From positions 264,651 to 328,650 of the forward strand of contig NZ_LBMK01000004.1 in the NCBI RefSeq assembly GCF_001005295.1: a stretch of DNA of 64,000 nucleotides. The letters run 5' to 3'. Positions 14,483-22,925 of the stretch are shown here, one piece after another; position 1 is the stretch's first letter; each line of letters begins with the position of its first letter. The notes below the pieces were generated by a model, which saw nothing but the letters and a program-made list of their open reading frames with translations, ran no database searches and was not told where the DNA came from. This DNA comes from Streptomyces yangpuensis (GTDB lineage: Bacteria; Actinomycetota; Actinomycetes; Streptomycetales; Streptomycetaceae). A program made the position numbers and the translations under genes.

Positions 14483-15268
14483 ATGGGCAAGCTGGACGGC
14501 CGCGTCGTCATCATCACCGGTGCGGCGCGCGGCCAGGGCGAGCAGGAGGCCCGGCTCTTCACGGCCGAGGGCGCGAAGGTGCTCCTCGGGGACGTGCTGG
14601 ACGAGCAGGGCGCGGCCGTGGCCAAGGAGATCGGCGAGGACCGGGCCCGGTACGTACGGATGGACGTGAGCCGGGAGGAGGACTGGGCGGCGGCCGTCGC
14701 CGCCGCGAAGGAGTCCTTCGGCCGGATCGACGGCCTGGTCAACAACGCGGGCATCCTGCGCTTCAACGAGCTGACGGCGACCCCGCTGGAGGAGTTCCAG
14801 CAGGTGGTCCAGGTCAACCAGGTCGGCGCCTTCCTCGGCATCAAGTCGGTGGCGCCCGAGATCGAGGCGGCCGGCGGCGGCACCATCGTCAACACCTCCT
14901 CCTACACCGGCCTGACGGGCATGGCGTACGTCGGAACCTACGCCGCGACGAAGGCGGCGATCCTCGGCCTGACCCGGGTCGCCGCGCTGGAGCTGGCGGC
15001 CAAGGGGATCCGGGTCAACGCGATGTGCCCGGGCGCGGTGGACACCCCGATGGCCAATCCGGGGCTGCTGGACCCCGAGAACATGACCGACGAGGCCCGC
15101 GAGGCGATGGCGGAGCTCTACCGGCGGGTGGTCCCGATGGGGCGGGTGGGCCGGCCGGAGGAGATCGCCCGGCTGGCGCTCTTCCTGACCGGCGAGGACT
15201 CCTCGTACATCACCGGCCAGCCGTTCGTCATCGACGGCGGCTGGATGGCGGGCGTCAGCATCCTGTAG
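14483..15268 (+). CDS. Short-chain dehydrogenase/reductase, hydroxysteroid-dehydrogenase-like
   Basis: A 261-residue classical SDR. The cofactor motif TGAARGQG is at residues 12-19, then NNAG, the catalytic Ser in the NTSSYTG region and YAATK as the YxxxK pair. The end (GQPFVIDGGW) is also classical. By eye it is close to 3-alpha/20-beta-hydroxysteroid dehydrogenase of Streptomyces, so oxidation of a bulky secondary alcohol with NAD(H) is the best guess. ATG 14483 has AGGAGC 10 bases upstream, and the 10-bp gap to the LLM gene implies co-transcription. A hairpin beginning at its stop codon probably ends the operon. Confidence 0.85.
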   Translation: MGKLDGRVVIITGAARGQGEQEARLFTAEGAKVLLGDVLDEQGAAVAKEIGEDRARYVRMDVSREEDWAAAVAAAKESFGRIDGLVNNAGILRFNELTATPLEEFQQVVQVNQVGAFLGIKSVAPEIEAAGGGTIVNTSSYTGLTGMAYVGTYAATKAAILGLTRVAALELAAKGIRVNAMCPGAVDTPMANPGLLDPENMTDEAREAMAELYRRVVPMGRVGRPEEIARLALFLTGEDSSYITGQPFVIDGGWMAGVSIL

Positions 15269-15290
15269 CGGCCGGCGGCAGCGGCCGCTA
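15266..15290 (+). terminator. Terminator of the LLM-SDR operon
   Basis: TAGCGGCCG (15266-15274) and CGGCCGCTA (15282-15290) form a perfect 9-bp stem with a 7-nt loop. The stem starts with the SDR stop codon itself. The next operon's degenerate operator begins 1 bp further on. Confidence 0.65.
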
Positions 15291-15291
15291 G

Positions 15292-15306
15292 CTGATGGAG
15301 TGTCAG
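15292..15306. promoter_or_regulatory. Degenerate CTGACG-type operator, upstream partner site
   Basis: CTGATGGAGTGTCAG keeps 10 of the 12 arm bases of the CTGACG-N3-CGTCAG consensus. It lies 61 bp centre-to-centre before the perfect site at 15353, about six helical turns, so repressor looping or cooperative binding is possible. Confidence 0.45.
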
Positions 15307-15352
15307 GTATTGACGCTCCCGGCCCCGCGGTGGAACAGTCGGGACATCGAAT

Positions 15353-15367
15353 CTGACGACACGTCAG
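15353..15367. promoter_or_regulatory. CTGACG-N3-CGTCAG operator, site 3
   Basis: Perfect palindrome CTGACGACACGTCAG, extended by one more pair (T...A) on each side, ending 13 bp before the GTG start of the LLM monooxygenase. The closeness to the start suggests the bound regulator blocks initiation. Confidence 0.78.
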
Positions 15368-15380
15368 AAAACAGAGGACG

Positions 15381-16511
15381 GTGAACCCCTTGGAATTCGG
15401 GCTCTTCGTGCAGGGATACGTGCCAGAGGCGCGGTCCAAGGTCGACCCCGAGGCAGAGCACAAGGCGCTGGTCGAGGAGACCGAGTACGTCATCCAGGCC
15501 GACAAGTCCGGCTTCAAGTACGCCTGGGCCTCCGAGCACCACTTCCTGGAGGAGTACTCGCACCTGTCGGCGAACGAGGTGTTCCTCGGCTACCTCGCGC
15601 ACGCCACCGAACGCATCCACCTCGGCTCCGGCATCTTCAACCCGCTCGCCCCGGTGAACCACCCGGTCAAGGTCGCCGAGAAGGTCACCATGCTCGACCA
15701 CCTCTCCAAGGGCCGCTTCGAGTTCGGCACCGGCCGCGGCGCGGGCAGCCACGAGATCCTCGGCTTCCTGCCCGGCATCGAGGACATGAACGGCACCAAG
15801 GAGATCTGGGAGGAGACCATCGCGGAATTCCCCAAGATGTTCCTCCAGGAGGAGTACGAGGGGTTCCAGGGCAAGCACTGGTCGCTGCCGCCGCGGAAGG
15901 TCTTCCCCAAGCCGTACGGCAAGGCCCACCCGGCCATGTGGTACGCCGCCGGGTCGCCGTCCTCCTACGCGATGGCGGCGAAGAAGGGCCTCGGCGTGCT
16001 GGGCTTCAGCGTGCAGAAGGTCTCCGACATGGAGTGGGTCCTCGACCAGTACAAGACGGCCATCAGGGAGGCGAAGGCCATCGGCGCCTTCGTCAACGAC
16101 AACGTGATGGTCACCTCCACCGCCATCTGCGCCGAGACCCACGACAAGGCCGTCGAGATCGCGGTCAACGCCAACATGAACCGCTTCCAGTCGCTGGTCT
16201 TCCGCTACCACGACACCTTCCCGCGGCCCGAGGCGATCCCGCAGTGGCCCGAGACCCTCCCCGAGTACAACGCGGAGATCATCGAGCTGCTGATCGCCGA
16301 GGAACTCCTCATCTGCGGCGACCCGTCGGAGGTCCGGGCCCAGTGCAAGCGCTGGGAGCAGGCGGGCGCGGACCAGCTCTCCTTCGGTCTGCCGACCGGT
16401 GTCTCGTACGAGGACACGATGACCACGATCAAGCTCATCGGCGAGCACGTGATCCCGGAGATAGACACGGACCCGGTGCACCGCACCACGCGGTTCCGCG
16501 AGGCCGCGTAG
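15381..16511 (+). CDS. LLM-class flavin-dependent monooxygenase (luciferase alpha-like)
   Basis: A 376-residue bacterial-luciferase-family enzyme. Typical stretches are SGFKYAWASEHHFLEEY (the EHH motif of alkanal-monooxygenase-like proteins), IHLGSGIFNPLAPVNHP, LDHLSKGRFEFGTGRGAGS and HPAMWYAAGSPSSYAMAA. It likely uses reduced FMN and oxygen to oxygenate an unknown substrate. The GTG start at 15381 follows AGAGGA at short spacing. It opens an operon with an amidohydrolase and an aldehyde dehydrogenase, under a perfect CTGACG operator and a degenerate upstream one. Hairpins follow the gene. Confidence 0.83.
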   Translation: MNPLEFGLFVQGYVPEARSKVDPEAEHKALVEETEYVIQADKSGFKYAWASEHHFLEEYSHLSANEVFLGYLAHATERIHLGSGIFNPLAPVNHPVKVAEKVTMLDHLSKGRFEFGTGRGAGSHEILGFLPGIEDMNGTKEIWEETIAEFPKMFLQEEYEGFQGKHWSLPPRKVFPKPYGKAHPAMWYAAGSPSSYAMAAKKGLGVLGFSVQKVSDMEWVLDQYKTAIREAKAIGAFVNDNVMVTSTAICAETHDKAVEIAVNANMNRFQSLVFRYHDTFPRPEAIPQWPETLPEYNAEIIELLIAEELLICGDPSEVRAQCKRWEQAGADQLSFGLPTGVSYEDTMTTIKLIGEHVIPEIDTDPVHRTTRFREAA

Positions 16512-16576
16512 CCCTGCGGGGGCTCGGCCGCCCCAGTACGGGGACGGCGTCTTCCCGGACCGCCGTCCCGAACCTG

Positions 16577-16653
16577 CCCCGGCCGGGCGGCCACCGGCCG
16601 GGGCGGGCGTGGCTCCGGTGCTGGGACTCCGCCCCAGCAGCGGAGCCACGCCC
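16577..16653. terminator. Nested hairpins inside the operon
   Basis: CCCCGGCCGG (16577-16586) pairs with 16594-16603. Immediately after, a 13-bp arm (16605-16617, GGGCGTGGCTCCG) pairs with 16641-16653 and encloses GCTGGG/CCCAGC. They lie in the 181-bp gap between the LLM and amidohydrolase genes, 40 bp before the next ATG. They may be partial terminators or RNA-stability elements that lower expression of the last two genes. Confidence 0.6.
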
Positions 16654-16692
16654 GCGCAGGGGGCCAAAGCCAGGCAAAGGAGAAGGGACGTC

Positions 16693-18432
16693 ATGCTCGA
16701 CCACCTGATCAAGGGCGCGACCGTCGTGGACGGCACAGGCGCCCCCGCCCGCGTCGCGGACCTCGGCATACGCGACGGCCGCATCGCCGTCATCGCCGCA
16801 CCCGGCACCGTCACCGAAGAGGCCCGCACCAGCGAGGACGCCACCGGCCTCGTCCTCACCCCCGGCTTCGTCGACCCGCACACGCACTACGACGCCCAGC
16901 TCTTCTGGGACCCCTACGCCACCCCCTCCATGAACCACGGCGTCACCACCGTCGCCGGCGGCAACTGCGGCTTCACCCTCGCCCCGCTCAACCCGGACCG
17001 CCCCGAGGACGCCGACTACACCCGCCGCATGATGAGCAAGGTCGAGGGCATGGCCCTGGCGGCCCTGGAGGAGGGCGTCGACTGGAGCTGGTCCACCTTC
17101 GGCGAGTACCTCGACGCCCTGGAGGGCCGGATCGCCGTCAACGCCGGATTCATGGTCGGGCACTGCGCCCTGCGCCGCCACGTCATGGGCGAGGACGCGG
17201 TCGGCGGACAGCCCACCCCCGAGCAGATGCAGCAGATGCTCGACCTCCTCCACGACGCCATGGACGCCGGCGCCTGGGGCCTGTCCACCACCCAGTCCGC
17301 CACCCACTCCGACGGCGCGGGCGCCCCCGTAGCCTCCCGGCACGCCCGGCCCGCCGAACTGCTCGCGCTCTCCCGCGCGGTCGGCGACCACGAGGGCACC
17401 CAGCTGGAGGCGATCGTCGCCGGCTGCCTCGACCGGTTCTCCGACGAGGAGATCGACCTCTTCGTCGACATGAGCGCCGCCGCCGGCAGGCCCCTGAACT
17501 GGAACGTCCTCACCATCGACGCCGCCGTCCCCGAACGCGTCCCGCGCCAGCTGGCGGCCGGCGAACGCGCCCGCAAGGCCGGCGGCCGCATCGTCGCGCT
17601 GACCATGCCGATCCTCACGCCCATGAACATGTCGCTCGGCACCTTCTGCGCGCTCAACCTCATCCCCGGCTGGGGCGAGATCCTCGGCCTGCCCGTCCCC
17701 GAGCGGATCGCCAGGCTCCGCGACCCCGACGTACGCGCCGAGATGCTGCGCCGCGCCGACAGCAAGGAGGCCGGAGTCTTCCGGCGCCTCGCCGACTTCG
17801 GCCGCTACGTCATCGGCGACACCTACAGCAAGGAGAACGAGGGGCTCTCCGGGCGGGTCGTGAACGACATCGCCGCCGAACGCGGCCAGGACCCCTTCCA
17901 GGCCCTGGTGGAGATCTGCGCCAACGACGAACTGCGCACCGTGCTCTGGCCGATGCCCACCGACAACGACCCGGCGAGCTGGGCCCTGCGCGCCGAGACC
18001 TGGCAGCACGAGGACGTCATGCTCGGCGGCTCCGACGCCGGCGCGCACCTGGACCGGATGTGCGGTGCCCCGTACACGACCCGCTTCCTCGGCGACTGCC
18101 TGCGCGGCCGCAAGCTGGTGCCGCTGGAACAGGCCGTACGGATGCTCACGGACGACCCGGCCCGGCTGTTCGGACTGCGCGAGCGCGGCCGCCTCGCCGA
18201 GGGCTACCACGCGGACCTGGTCCTCTTCGACCCCGAGCGGATCGAGGCGGGCCCGGCCACCCTCGTCCACGACCTGCCCGGCGACAGCCCCCGGCTGGAC
18301 GCGCGGGCCATCGGCATCGTCTCCGTACGGGTCAACGGCGTCGAGACCGTCCGCGACGACGAGGTGACCGGGGCCGTCCCCGGCATCGTGCTCCGGTCGG
18401 GCCGGGACACCAGGACGGTGAGCACCCGATGA
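16693..18432 (+). CDS. Amidohydro_3-type hydrolase (N-acyl-D-amino-acid deacylase-like)
   Basis: A 579-residue metal-dependent amidohydrolase. The N-terminal small beta domain reads LIKGATVVDGTGAPARVADL, followed by the metal-binding GFVDPHTHYD (His63, His65), MVGHCALRR, and the C-terminal MLGGSDAGAH with the final metal Asp; PARLFGLRERGRLAEGYHADLVLFDP closes the sandwich domain. The family includes D-aminoacylases, but many members in catabolic clusters have other cyclic amide or ester substrates. ATG 16693 has AAGGAGAAGGG upstream. Its stop overlaps the aldehyde dehydrogenase start by 4 bp. Confidence 0.82.
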   Translation: MLDHLIKGATVVDGTGAPARVADLGIRDGRIAVIAAPGTVTEEARTSEDATGLVLTPGFVDPHTHYDAQLFWDPYATPSMNHGVTTVAGGNCGFTLAPLNPDRPEDADYTRRMMSKVEGMALAALEEGVDWSWSTFGEYLDALEGRIAVNAGFMVGHCALRRHVMGEDAVGGQPTPEQMQQMLDLLHDAMDAGAWGLSTTQSATHSDGAGAPVASRHARPAELLALSRAVGDHEGTQLEAIVAGCLDRFSDEEIDLFVDMSAAAGRPLNWNVLTIDAAVPERVPRQLAAGERARKAGGRIVALTMPILTPMNMSLGTFCALNLIPGWGEILGLPVPERIARLRDPDVRAEMLRRADSKEAGVFRRLADFGRYVIGDTYSKENEGLSGRVVNDIAAERGQDPFQALVEICANDELRTVLWPMPTDNDPASWALRAETWQHEDVMLGGSDAGAHLDRMCGAPYTTRFLGDCLRGRKLVPLEQAVRMLTDDPARLFGLRERGRLAEGYHADLVLFDPERIEAGPATLVHDLPGDSPRLDARAIGIVSVRVNGVETVRDDEVTGAVPGIVLRSGRDTRTVSTR

Positions 18433-19892
18433 CCGCTCAGCCCCTGTACATCGGCGGCGAGTGGGTGGAGCCGGCCGGCGGCCACTACGACGTGGTCAAC
18501 CCGGCCGACGAGTCGGTGGTCGGGCTCGCCCCCGAAGCCTCCCGCGCCCAGGTCGCCGACGCCGCGCGCGCCGCGGCCGAGGCCTTCGAGAGCTGGTCGC
18601 GCACGACGCCGCAGGCCCGCGCGGAGATCCTCGACCGGGCCGCGGACATCATGCAGCGGGAGTTCGAGCCGTGGACGGCGCTCGCGCAGGCGGAGACGGG
18701 CGCGCCGACCGGTATCGCCCGCGGCATGCAGGTCGGTGTCGGCGTCGCGCGCTTCCGGCGGTACGCCAAGGGCGCCCTGGAACCCGTCGAGAAGGGACTG
18801 CCACCGCAGGTCACGGAGGCCGGCCCGATGGGCGGGGCGAGCATCCTGGGTGCGCTGGAGGTCCGCCAGCCGGTCGGCGTGGTCACCTGCATCACCTCCT
18901 ACAACAACCCGTGGGCGAACCCGGCCGGCAAGGTCGCCCCCGCCCTCGCCATGGGCAACACGGTCGTCGTCAAACCGGCCCCGCAGGACCCGCTGTCGGT
19001 GTTCCGGATGGCGCAGGCGCTCCACGAGGCCGGGGTCCCGGCGGGCGTGGTCAACGTCGTGTCCGGGCAGTCGGTGGAGGTCGGCGAGGCCGCCGTGGAC
19101 TCCCCGTACGTGGACATGGTGTCCTTCACCGGCTCCACCGGCGTCGGACAGCGCATCGCCGAGGTCTGCGGCCGCACGATGAAGCGGCAGCTGATGGAAC
19201 TGGGCGGCAAGGGCGCCGCGATCCTCTTCGAGGACGCCGACCTGGACGCGGCGGTGAGGGGCATCGGGACCACCTTCTCCTTCTACTCCGGCCAGATCTG
19301 CACCGCCCCGACCCGGGTGATCGTCCACCGGTCGGTGTACGAGCGGCTGATCGAGAAGCTCACCGGCTACCTGGCCTTCATGAAGGTCGGCGACCCGGCG
19401 GCGCCCGGGACCGTGGTCGGCCCGGTGATCTCGGCGGCGCACCGCGACCGCGTGGAGTCGTATGTCGAGCTGGGCAGGAAGGAGGGCGCGCGGATCGCGT
19501 ACGGCGGCGAGCGTCCGGTGGTCGGGGACGGGCGGGGCTTCTACGTCGCGCCGACCCTGCTCGTGGACTGCACCAACGACATGCGGGTCGTCCGCGAGGA
19601 GATCTTCGGCCCGGTCGTCGTGGTCGTCCCCTTCGACGGCGACGAGGACGAAGCGGTCCGGCTGGCCAACGACAGCGACTTCGGCCTGCTGAGCTATGTG
19701 TGGTCCGGCGACTCGGCACGCGCCTTGCGCGTGGCGCGGCGGCTGCGCGCGGGCGGCGTCGGCGTGAACACCATCGGCCGCAACATGGAGGCCCCCTTCG
19801 GCGGCTTCAAGCGCAGCGGGGTCGGCCGGGACGTCGGCTCGTACGCCCTGCACGCCTACAGCGAGATCCAGTCGATCGTCTGGACGACGTAG
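18429..19892 (+). CDS. Aldehyde dehydrogenase
   Basis: A 487-residue NAD(P)-dependent aldehyde dehydrogenase. The Rossmann segment includes SFTGSTGVGQRIAE, the general base lies in MELGGKGAAILFEDAD, and nucleophile Cys291 in SGQICTAPTRV; EEIFGPVVVV and PFGGFKRSGVGRD are also present. All catalytic residues look intact, so oxidation of an aldehyde from the preceding monooxygenase or hydrolase steps is plausible. The ATG overlaps the amidohydrolase stop (ATGA), and a 17-bp-stem terminator follows. A SYNNPW stretch, where many relatives have a T/P-rich substrate loop, may mark its own specificity group. Confidence 0.9.
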   Translation: MTAQPLYIGGEWVEPAGGHYDVVNPADESVVGLAPEASRAQVADAARAAAEAFESWSRTTPQARAEILDRAADIMQREFEPWTALAQAETGAPTGIARGMQVGVGVARFRRYAKGALEPVEKGLPPQVTEAGPMGGASILGALEVRQPVGVVTCITSYNNPWANPAGKVAPALAMGNTVVVKPAPQDPLSVFRMAQALHEAGVPAGVVNVVSGQSVEVGEAAVDSPYVDMVSFTGSTGVGQRIAEVCGRTMKRQLMELGGKGAAILFEDADLDAAVRGIGTTFSFYSGQICTAPTRVIVHRSVYERLIEKLTGYLAFMKVGDPAAPGTVVGPVISAAHRDRVESYVELGRKEGARIAYGGERPVVGDGRGFYVAPTLLVDCTNDMRVVREEIFGPVVVVVPFDGDEDEAVRLANDSDFGLLSYVWSGDSARALRVARRLRAGGVGVNTIGRNMEAPFGGFKRSGVGRDVGSYALHAYSEIQSIVWTT

Positions 19893-19901
19893 TCCGCGCG
19901 C

Positions 19902-19940
19902 CGGATCCGGCCGGGGGCGGGTGGCCCCCGGCCGGATCCG
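19902..19940. terminator. Bidirectional terminator
   Basis: A 17-bp perfect stem, CGGATCCGGCCGGGGGC (19902-19918) with 19924-19940, and a 5-nt loop between the convergent aldehyde dehydrogenase and 595-residue genes. Confidence 0.85.
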
Positions 19941-19942
19941 TG

Positions 19943-21730
19943 TCATGCCTGCGGGGTGCACGGGGGCTCGCGGTAGCCGAGGGCCACGGCCAGCTCGTTG
20001 TTGCCGCCGTCGAAGACGGCGAAGGCTTTGGGGTCCTCCGTCTCCAGCCGTTGCAGGGCGGCGGCCGCCCGGTCCCGGGGCGGGCCGTCGTCGTCGGGCA
20101 GCCGCCACGTGAAGTAGAGCGACCCGCCGGTGCCGGGAGGCGGGGCGGACGGCTTGTACCTGAGCAGTACCACCGTCGTGTCCGGGTCCTGCCAGTCGGT
20201 GGAGACCCAGCTCGGTGCGAGTTCCCACCGGGAGGTCAGGTCGGGCCGGTCGCGCAGGCCCGCAGCGATCAGCCGGGCGGTGCTGCGGGCCGGCCAGCAC
20301 CAGGAGTGGTCCTGTCCGGCGCGCGCGAGCTCGGCATCGTAGGCGGCGGCGTCGAAGCGGTACGCCGGTGGCGTCGGGCCGACCGCCCCGCGCCAGCCGT
20401 CCCACACCACCTCGTCGCCGTCCCGGCGGATCGTCACGTACAGCGCTCCGCAGCAGCCCTCGGTGCAGTACGCCTCACAGAGCTGCACCTCGCGCGGCTC
20501 CCGTGCGGCGCGCAGCCGGCCGCTGTCGAGCAGGTACTCGGGCGAGTGGGCCCGGCCTTTGCCGAACAGCGCGGGGACGAGCGGAACCCCGTCGACGAGG
20601 ATCCGGGTCTCGACGGCGGAGGAGTCCGCCGGACCGTGGACGACGGCCAGCTCCCACCGAGGTGGGTCCCCGGCGTCGGAGCGGGCGAAGGGGAGGTGCC
20701 GGTTGCGCCGGAACCAGTCCGCCCGCCGGTCGCCGGGTACGGGTTCCGGCGCGGCCGGGGGCAGTTGCCGGTCCAGGGCGTCGAGCAGGGCCCGGCGCCG
20801 TCCGGGCCGCCAGTTCAGCAGGGCGGCGGGGCCGCTGTGCAGGTCGAGGGCGGTCGAGAGGAGCAGCGCCTGGTGGTCCGGGGTCGGCGGCAGCCGGTCC
20901 GCCTGCCGGACCAGGGTCTCGTACACGGTCTGGGCGGGCAGGTAGTCGAGGATGTCGGCGCGGGCGTCCCGCTGGTCGGCCATCCGGTGCAGCAGCCGGC
21001 CGGTCAGCGCGAGCAGGTCGGCGTCCTGCGGCCCGTCCAGGAGCAGCCCGTGCAGGTCGGCGGCCTCGGCGATGCGCCGGCCGAGCCACAGGGCCCGGTC
21101 CTCGTCCGGCAGGGACAGCAGGGCGGACCGGATGGCCCCCACGTCGCCGGTGGTGATCGCGTCGGTCAGCGATGTCAGTTCCCCGGACCGGTCGCGGTGG
21201 CGGATGACCAGCAGGGCGGCCGCCTGCCGGTCGAGCGGGTCGAGGGCGGCGCCCGCGGCGTCCGCCAGGCCGCTCAGCATGCCGAGGGTGGTGAGGCAGG
21301 GCACGTCCTCGGGTTCGCCGAGGCGGATCATCAGGGCCATGCCGACACAGACGGCCGCCACGTCCGTGCCGGTGCGGATCAGGTGCCGGGCGGTCAGCCG
21401 GGCGGCGGCCTCGTCGGTCAGGGCGAGCCGTGCGGTGTGCGCGCGCAGGGTGCGGTGGGGCATGGCCAGTTCCGCGGCCCGCCGGTGGACGGCGTCGGCG
21501 GCCCGTACCGGGTCGGGGTCTGCGAGGAGGGGGGTGAGGGCGTCGGTGACTTCGTCCTGCGCCTGTTGCCAGGTCAGGTTCTCGCGGCTGGGCTCGGACG
21601 GCCCGTCGGGCAGGGGATAGCCCCTCCGCGGGATCCGGCCGTCCGGCTCGATGCCGTGGCGGAACAGGGCGTAGTCGTAGAGGGAGGTCGTCCGGGAGGG
21701 GAGCGCCTGGCGCTCTTCGCGGGCGCTCAC
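19943..21730 (-). CDS. Uncharacterised 595-residue protein
   Basis: I do not recognise the family. The protein is soluble, with no signal or membrane segment. The first 300 residues are Ala/Leu/Arg-rich and helical, like HEAT- or TPR-type solenoids. The C-terminal half is mixed alpha/beta with conserved-looking elements: ILVDGVPLVPALFGKG, a cysteine cluster CEAYCTEGCCGALYV (four Cys in 11 residues, perhaps metal-binding), SWCWPARSTARLIAAGL and GSLYFTWRLPDDDG. The codon bias is that of a real gene. It is convergent with the aldehyde dehydrogenase and lies downstream of the AlkC-like gene on the same strand with a 54-bp gap. Confidence 0.7.
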   Translation of the reverse strand: MSAREERQALPSRTTSLYDYALFRHGIEPDGRIPRRGYPLPDGPSEPSRENLTWQQAQDEVTDALTPLLADPDPVRAADAVHRRAAELAMPHRTLRAHTARLALTDEAAARLTARHLIRTGTDVAAVCVGMALMIRLGEPEDVPCLTTLGMLSGLADAAGAALDPLDRQAAALLVIRHRDRSGELTSLTDAITTGDVGAIRSALLSLPDEDRALWLGRRIAEAADLHGLLLDGPQDADLLALTGRLLHRMADQRDARADILDYLPAQTVYETLVRQADRLPPTPDHQALLLSTALDLHSGPAALLNWRPGRRRALLDALDRQLPPAAPEPVPGDRRADWFRRNRHLPFARSDAGDPPRWELAVVHGPADSSAVETRILVDGVPLVPALFGKGRAHSPEYLLDSGRLRAAREPREVQLCEAYCTEGCCGALYVTIRRDGDEVVWDGWRGAVGPTPPAYRFDAAAYDAELARAGQDHSWCWPARSTARLIAAGLRDRPDLTSRWELAPSWVSTDWQDPDTTVVLLRYKPSAPPPGTGGSLYFTWRLPDDDGPPRDRAAAALQRLETEDPKAFAVFDGGNNELAVALGYREPPCTPQA

Positions 21731-21784
21731 CGGGCGGGGTGGGACTCGATTCCGTAGGTCATGCCCCGCAGCATGCCGCAGTGA

Positions 21785-22873
21785 TCATCCGGCGTCCAGC
21801 GAGAAAACGGCCTCGCCGCGGACGCGGCCGTTGACCTGGAGCTGCACCAGGTGCTCGCCCGAGTGGTAGCGGCGGGTGGTGATCGGCTTGAAGGAGTGCC
21901 GCCTGGTGCCGGAGAGGGTCTCGCCGGGGGCCAGGGCGCGGGTGACCAGCTTGAACACCTTCGGGGTGCGGGTGCCGTTCGCCTTGGTGTGGTGCACGAC
22001 GTAGTCGATCACCAGCTCGGCGGGGAGCTCGCCGGTGTTGGTCACCGCGTAGTCGAAGACGAGGTACTCCCCGACGGCGACGCGCGGCGTGGTGACCACC
22101 GGCCCGTGCACGCTGACCGGTACGTCCGGGGCGTGGCCCAGGAGGGTCAGCGCCTCGGGCCGGCCGGCCTTGATCAGGGTGCGCAGCCCGTGCCGTACGA
22201 CGCGGTCCGTCGTGCCGGCGGGCTCGGCCAGCCAGCGGGCCGCCGTGCCGACGGCGAGGTCGGGGTGGTCGCGGCTGATGTCGTTGAGGTGGTTGGAGAC
22301 GGAGCGGCGCACGTACTCGGACGGGTCACGGTGGAGGGCGTCCAGCACGGGCAGGGCGGGGCGCGGGTCGGCGACGAACGCGGGGAGCTGCGGGGCCCAC
22401 GGCAGCCGGGGCCGCGTGCCCTCGCTGGCGAGACGCCGTACGTGCGGGTCGGGGTCCTCGGTCCACGTCCGTACGACGGCCAGGGCGCGGCCCGGGTCGG
22501 CGCGCAGGAAGGGCCGTACCGCGGATTCGGCGGTGAGCCGGGGGGTCAGGTCGTGCAGCAGTTCCAGCCCGGGCTCGAAGACCTCCAGCCCGCGGACGGC
22601 GACGGCCTCGTTGACGGGGAAGGTCATCCACCCCTCGAAGGCGGGCTCGGCGAGGGCGGTGCGGACGACGGCCTCGAAGCCGGGCCAGTCCTCGGGGAGG
22701 TCGGCGAGCACGGCGTCGCGGATCGCGGCGACCCGCCCGCTGTACGTCAGACCGTCGAGCGCGGCGGCGCGGGCGGTCAGGGCGGGCGCGGACCGGCGCC
22801 CGCCCGCCCGGGCCAGCAGCCGGGCGAGGGTGGTGACGGTGTCCGCGCTGAGGAGCTCATCGGCCGTGGGCAT
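21785..22873 (-). CDS. AlkC-like DNA alkylation repair protein
   Basis: A 362-residue protein. Residues 1-235 form helical HEAT-like repeats (WPGFEAVVRTALAEPAFEGW, DPHVRRLASEGTRPRLPWAP, EYVRRSVSNHLNDISRDHPD) as in the AlkD/AlkC glycosylase family. The last 110 residues are beta-rich (VVTTPRVAVGEYLVFDYAV then TNTGELPAEL), fitting the C-terminal Ig-like domain of AlkC. AlkC enzymes remove 3-methyladenine-type bases without base flipping. The acidic catalytic residue cannot be assigned by eye. ATG 22873 opens it; a lipoprotein gene precedes on the same strand. Confidence 0.78.
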   Translation of the reverse strand: MPTADELLSADTVTTLARLLARAGGRRSAPALTARAAALDGLTYSGRVAAIRDAVLADLPEDWPGFEAVVRTALAEPAFEGWMTFPVNEAVAVRGLEVFEPGLELLHDLTPRLTAESAVRPFLRADPGRALAVVRTWTEDPDPHVRRLASEGTRPRLPWAPQLPAFVADPRPALPVLDALHRDPSEYVRRSVSNHLNDISRDHPDLAVGTAARWLAEPAGTTDRVVRHGLRTLIKAGRPEALTLLGHAPDVPVSVHGPVVTTPRVAVGEYLVFDYAVTNTGELPAELVIDYVVHHTKANGTRTPKVFKLVTRALAPGETLSGTRRHSFKPITTRRYHSGEHLVQLQVNGRVRGEAVFSLDAG

Positions 22874-22925
22874 GGGGCCAGTCTCGCGGATCGCGTACCC
22901 GGGCGGGCCGTTCCGGGCGGCGTTC

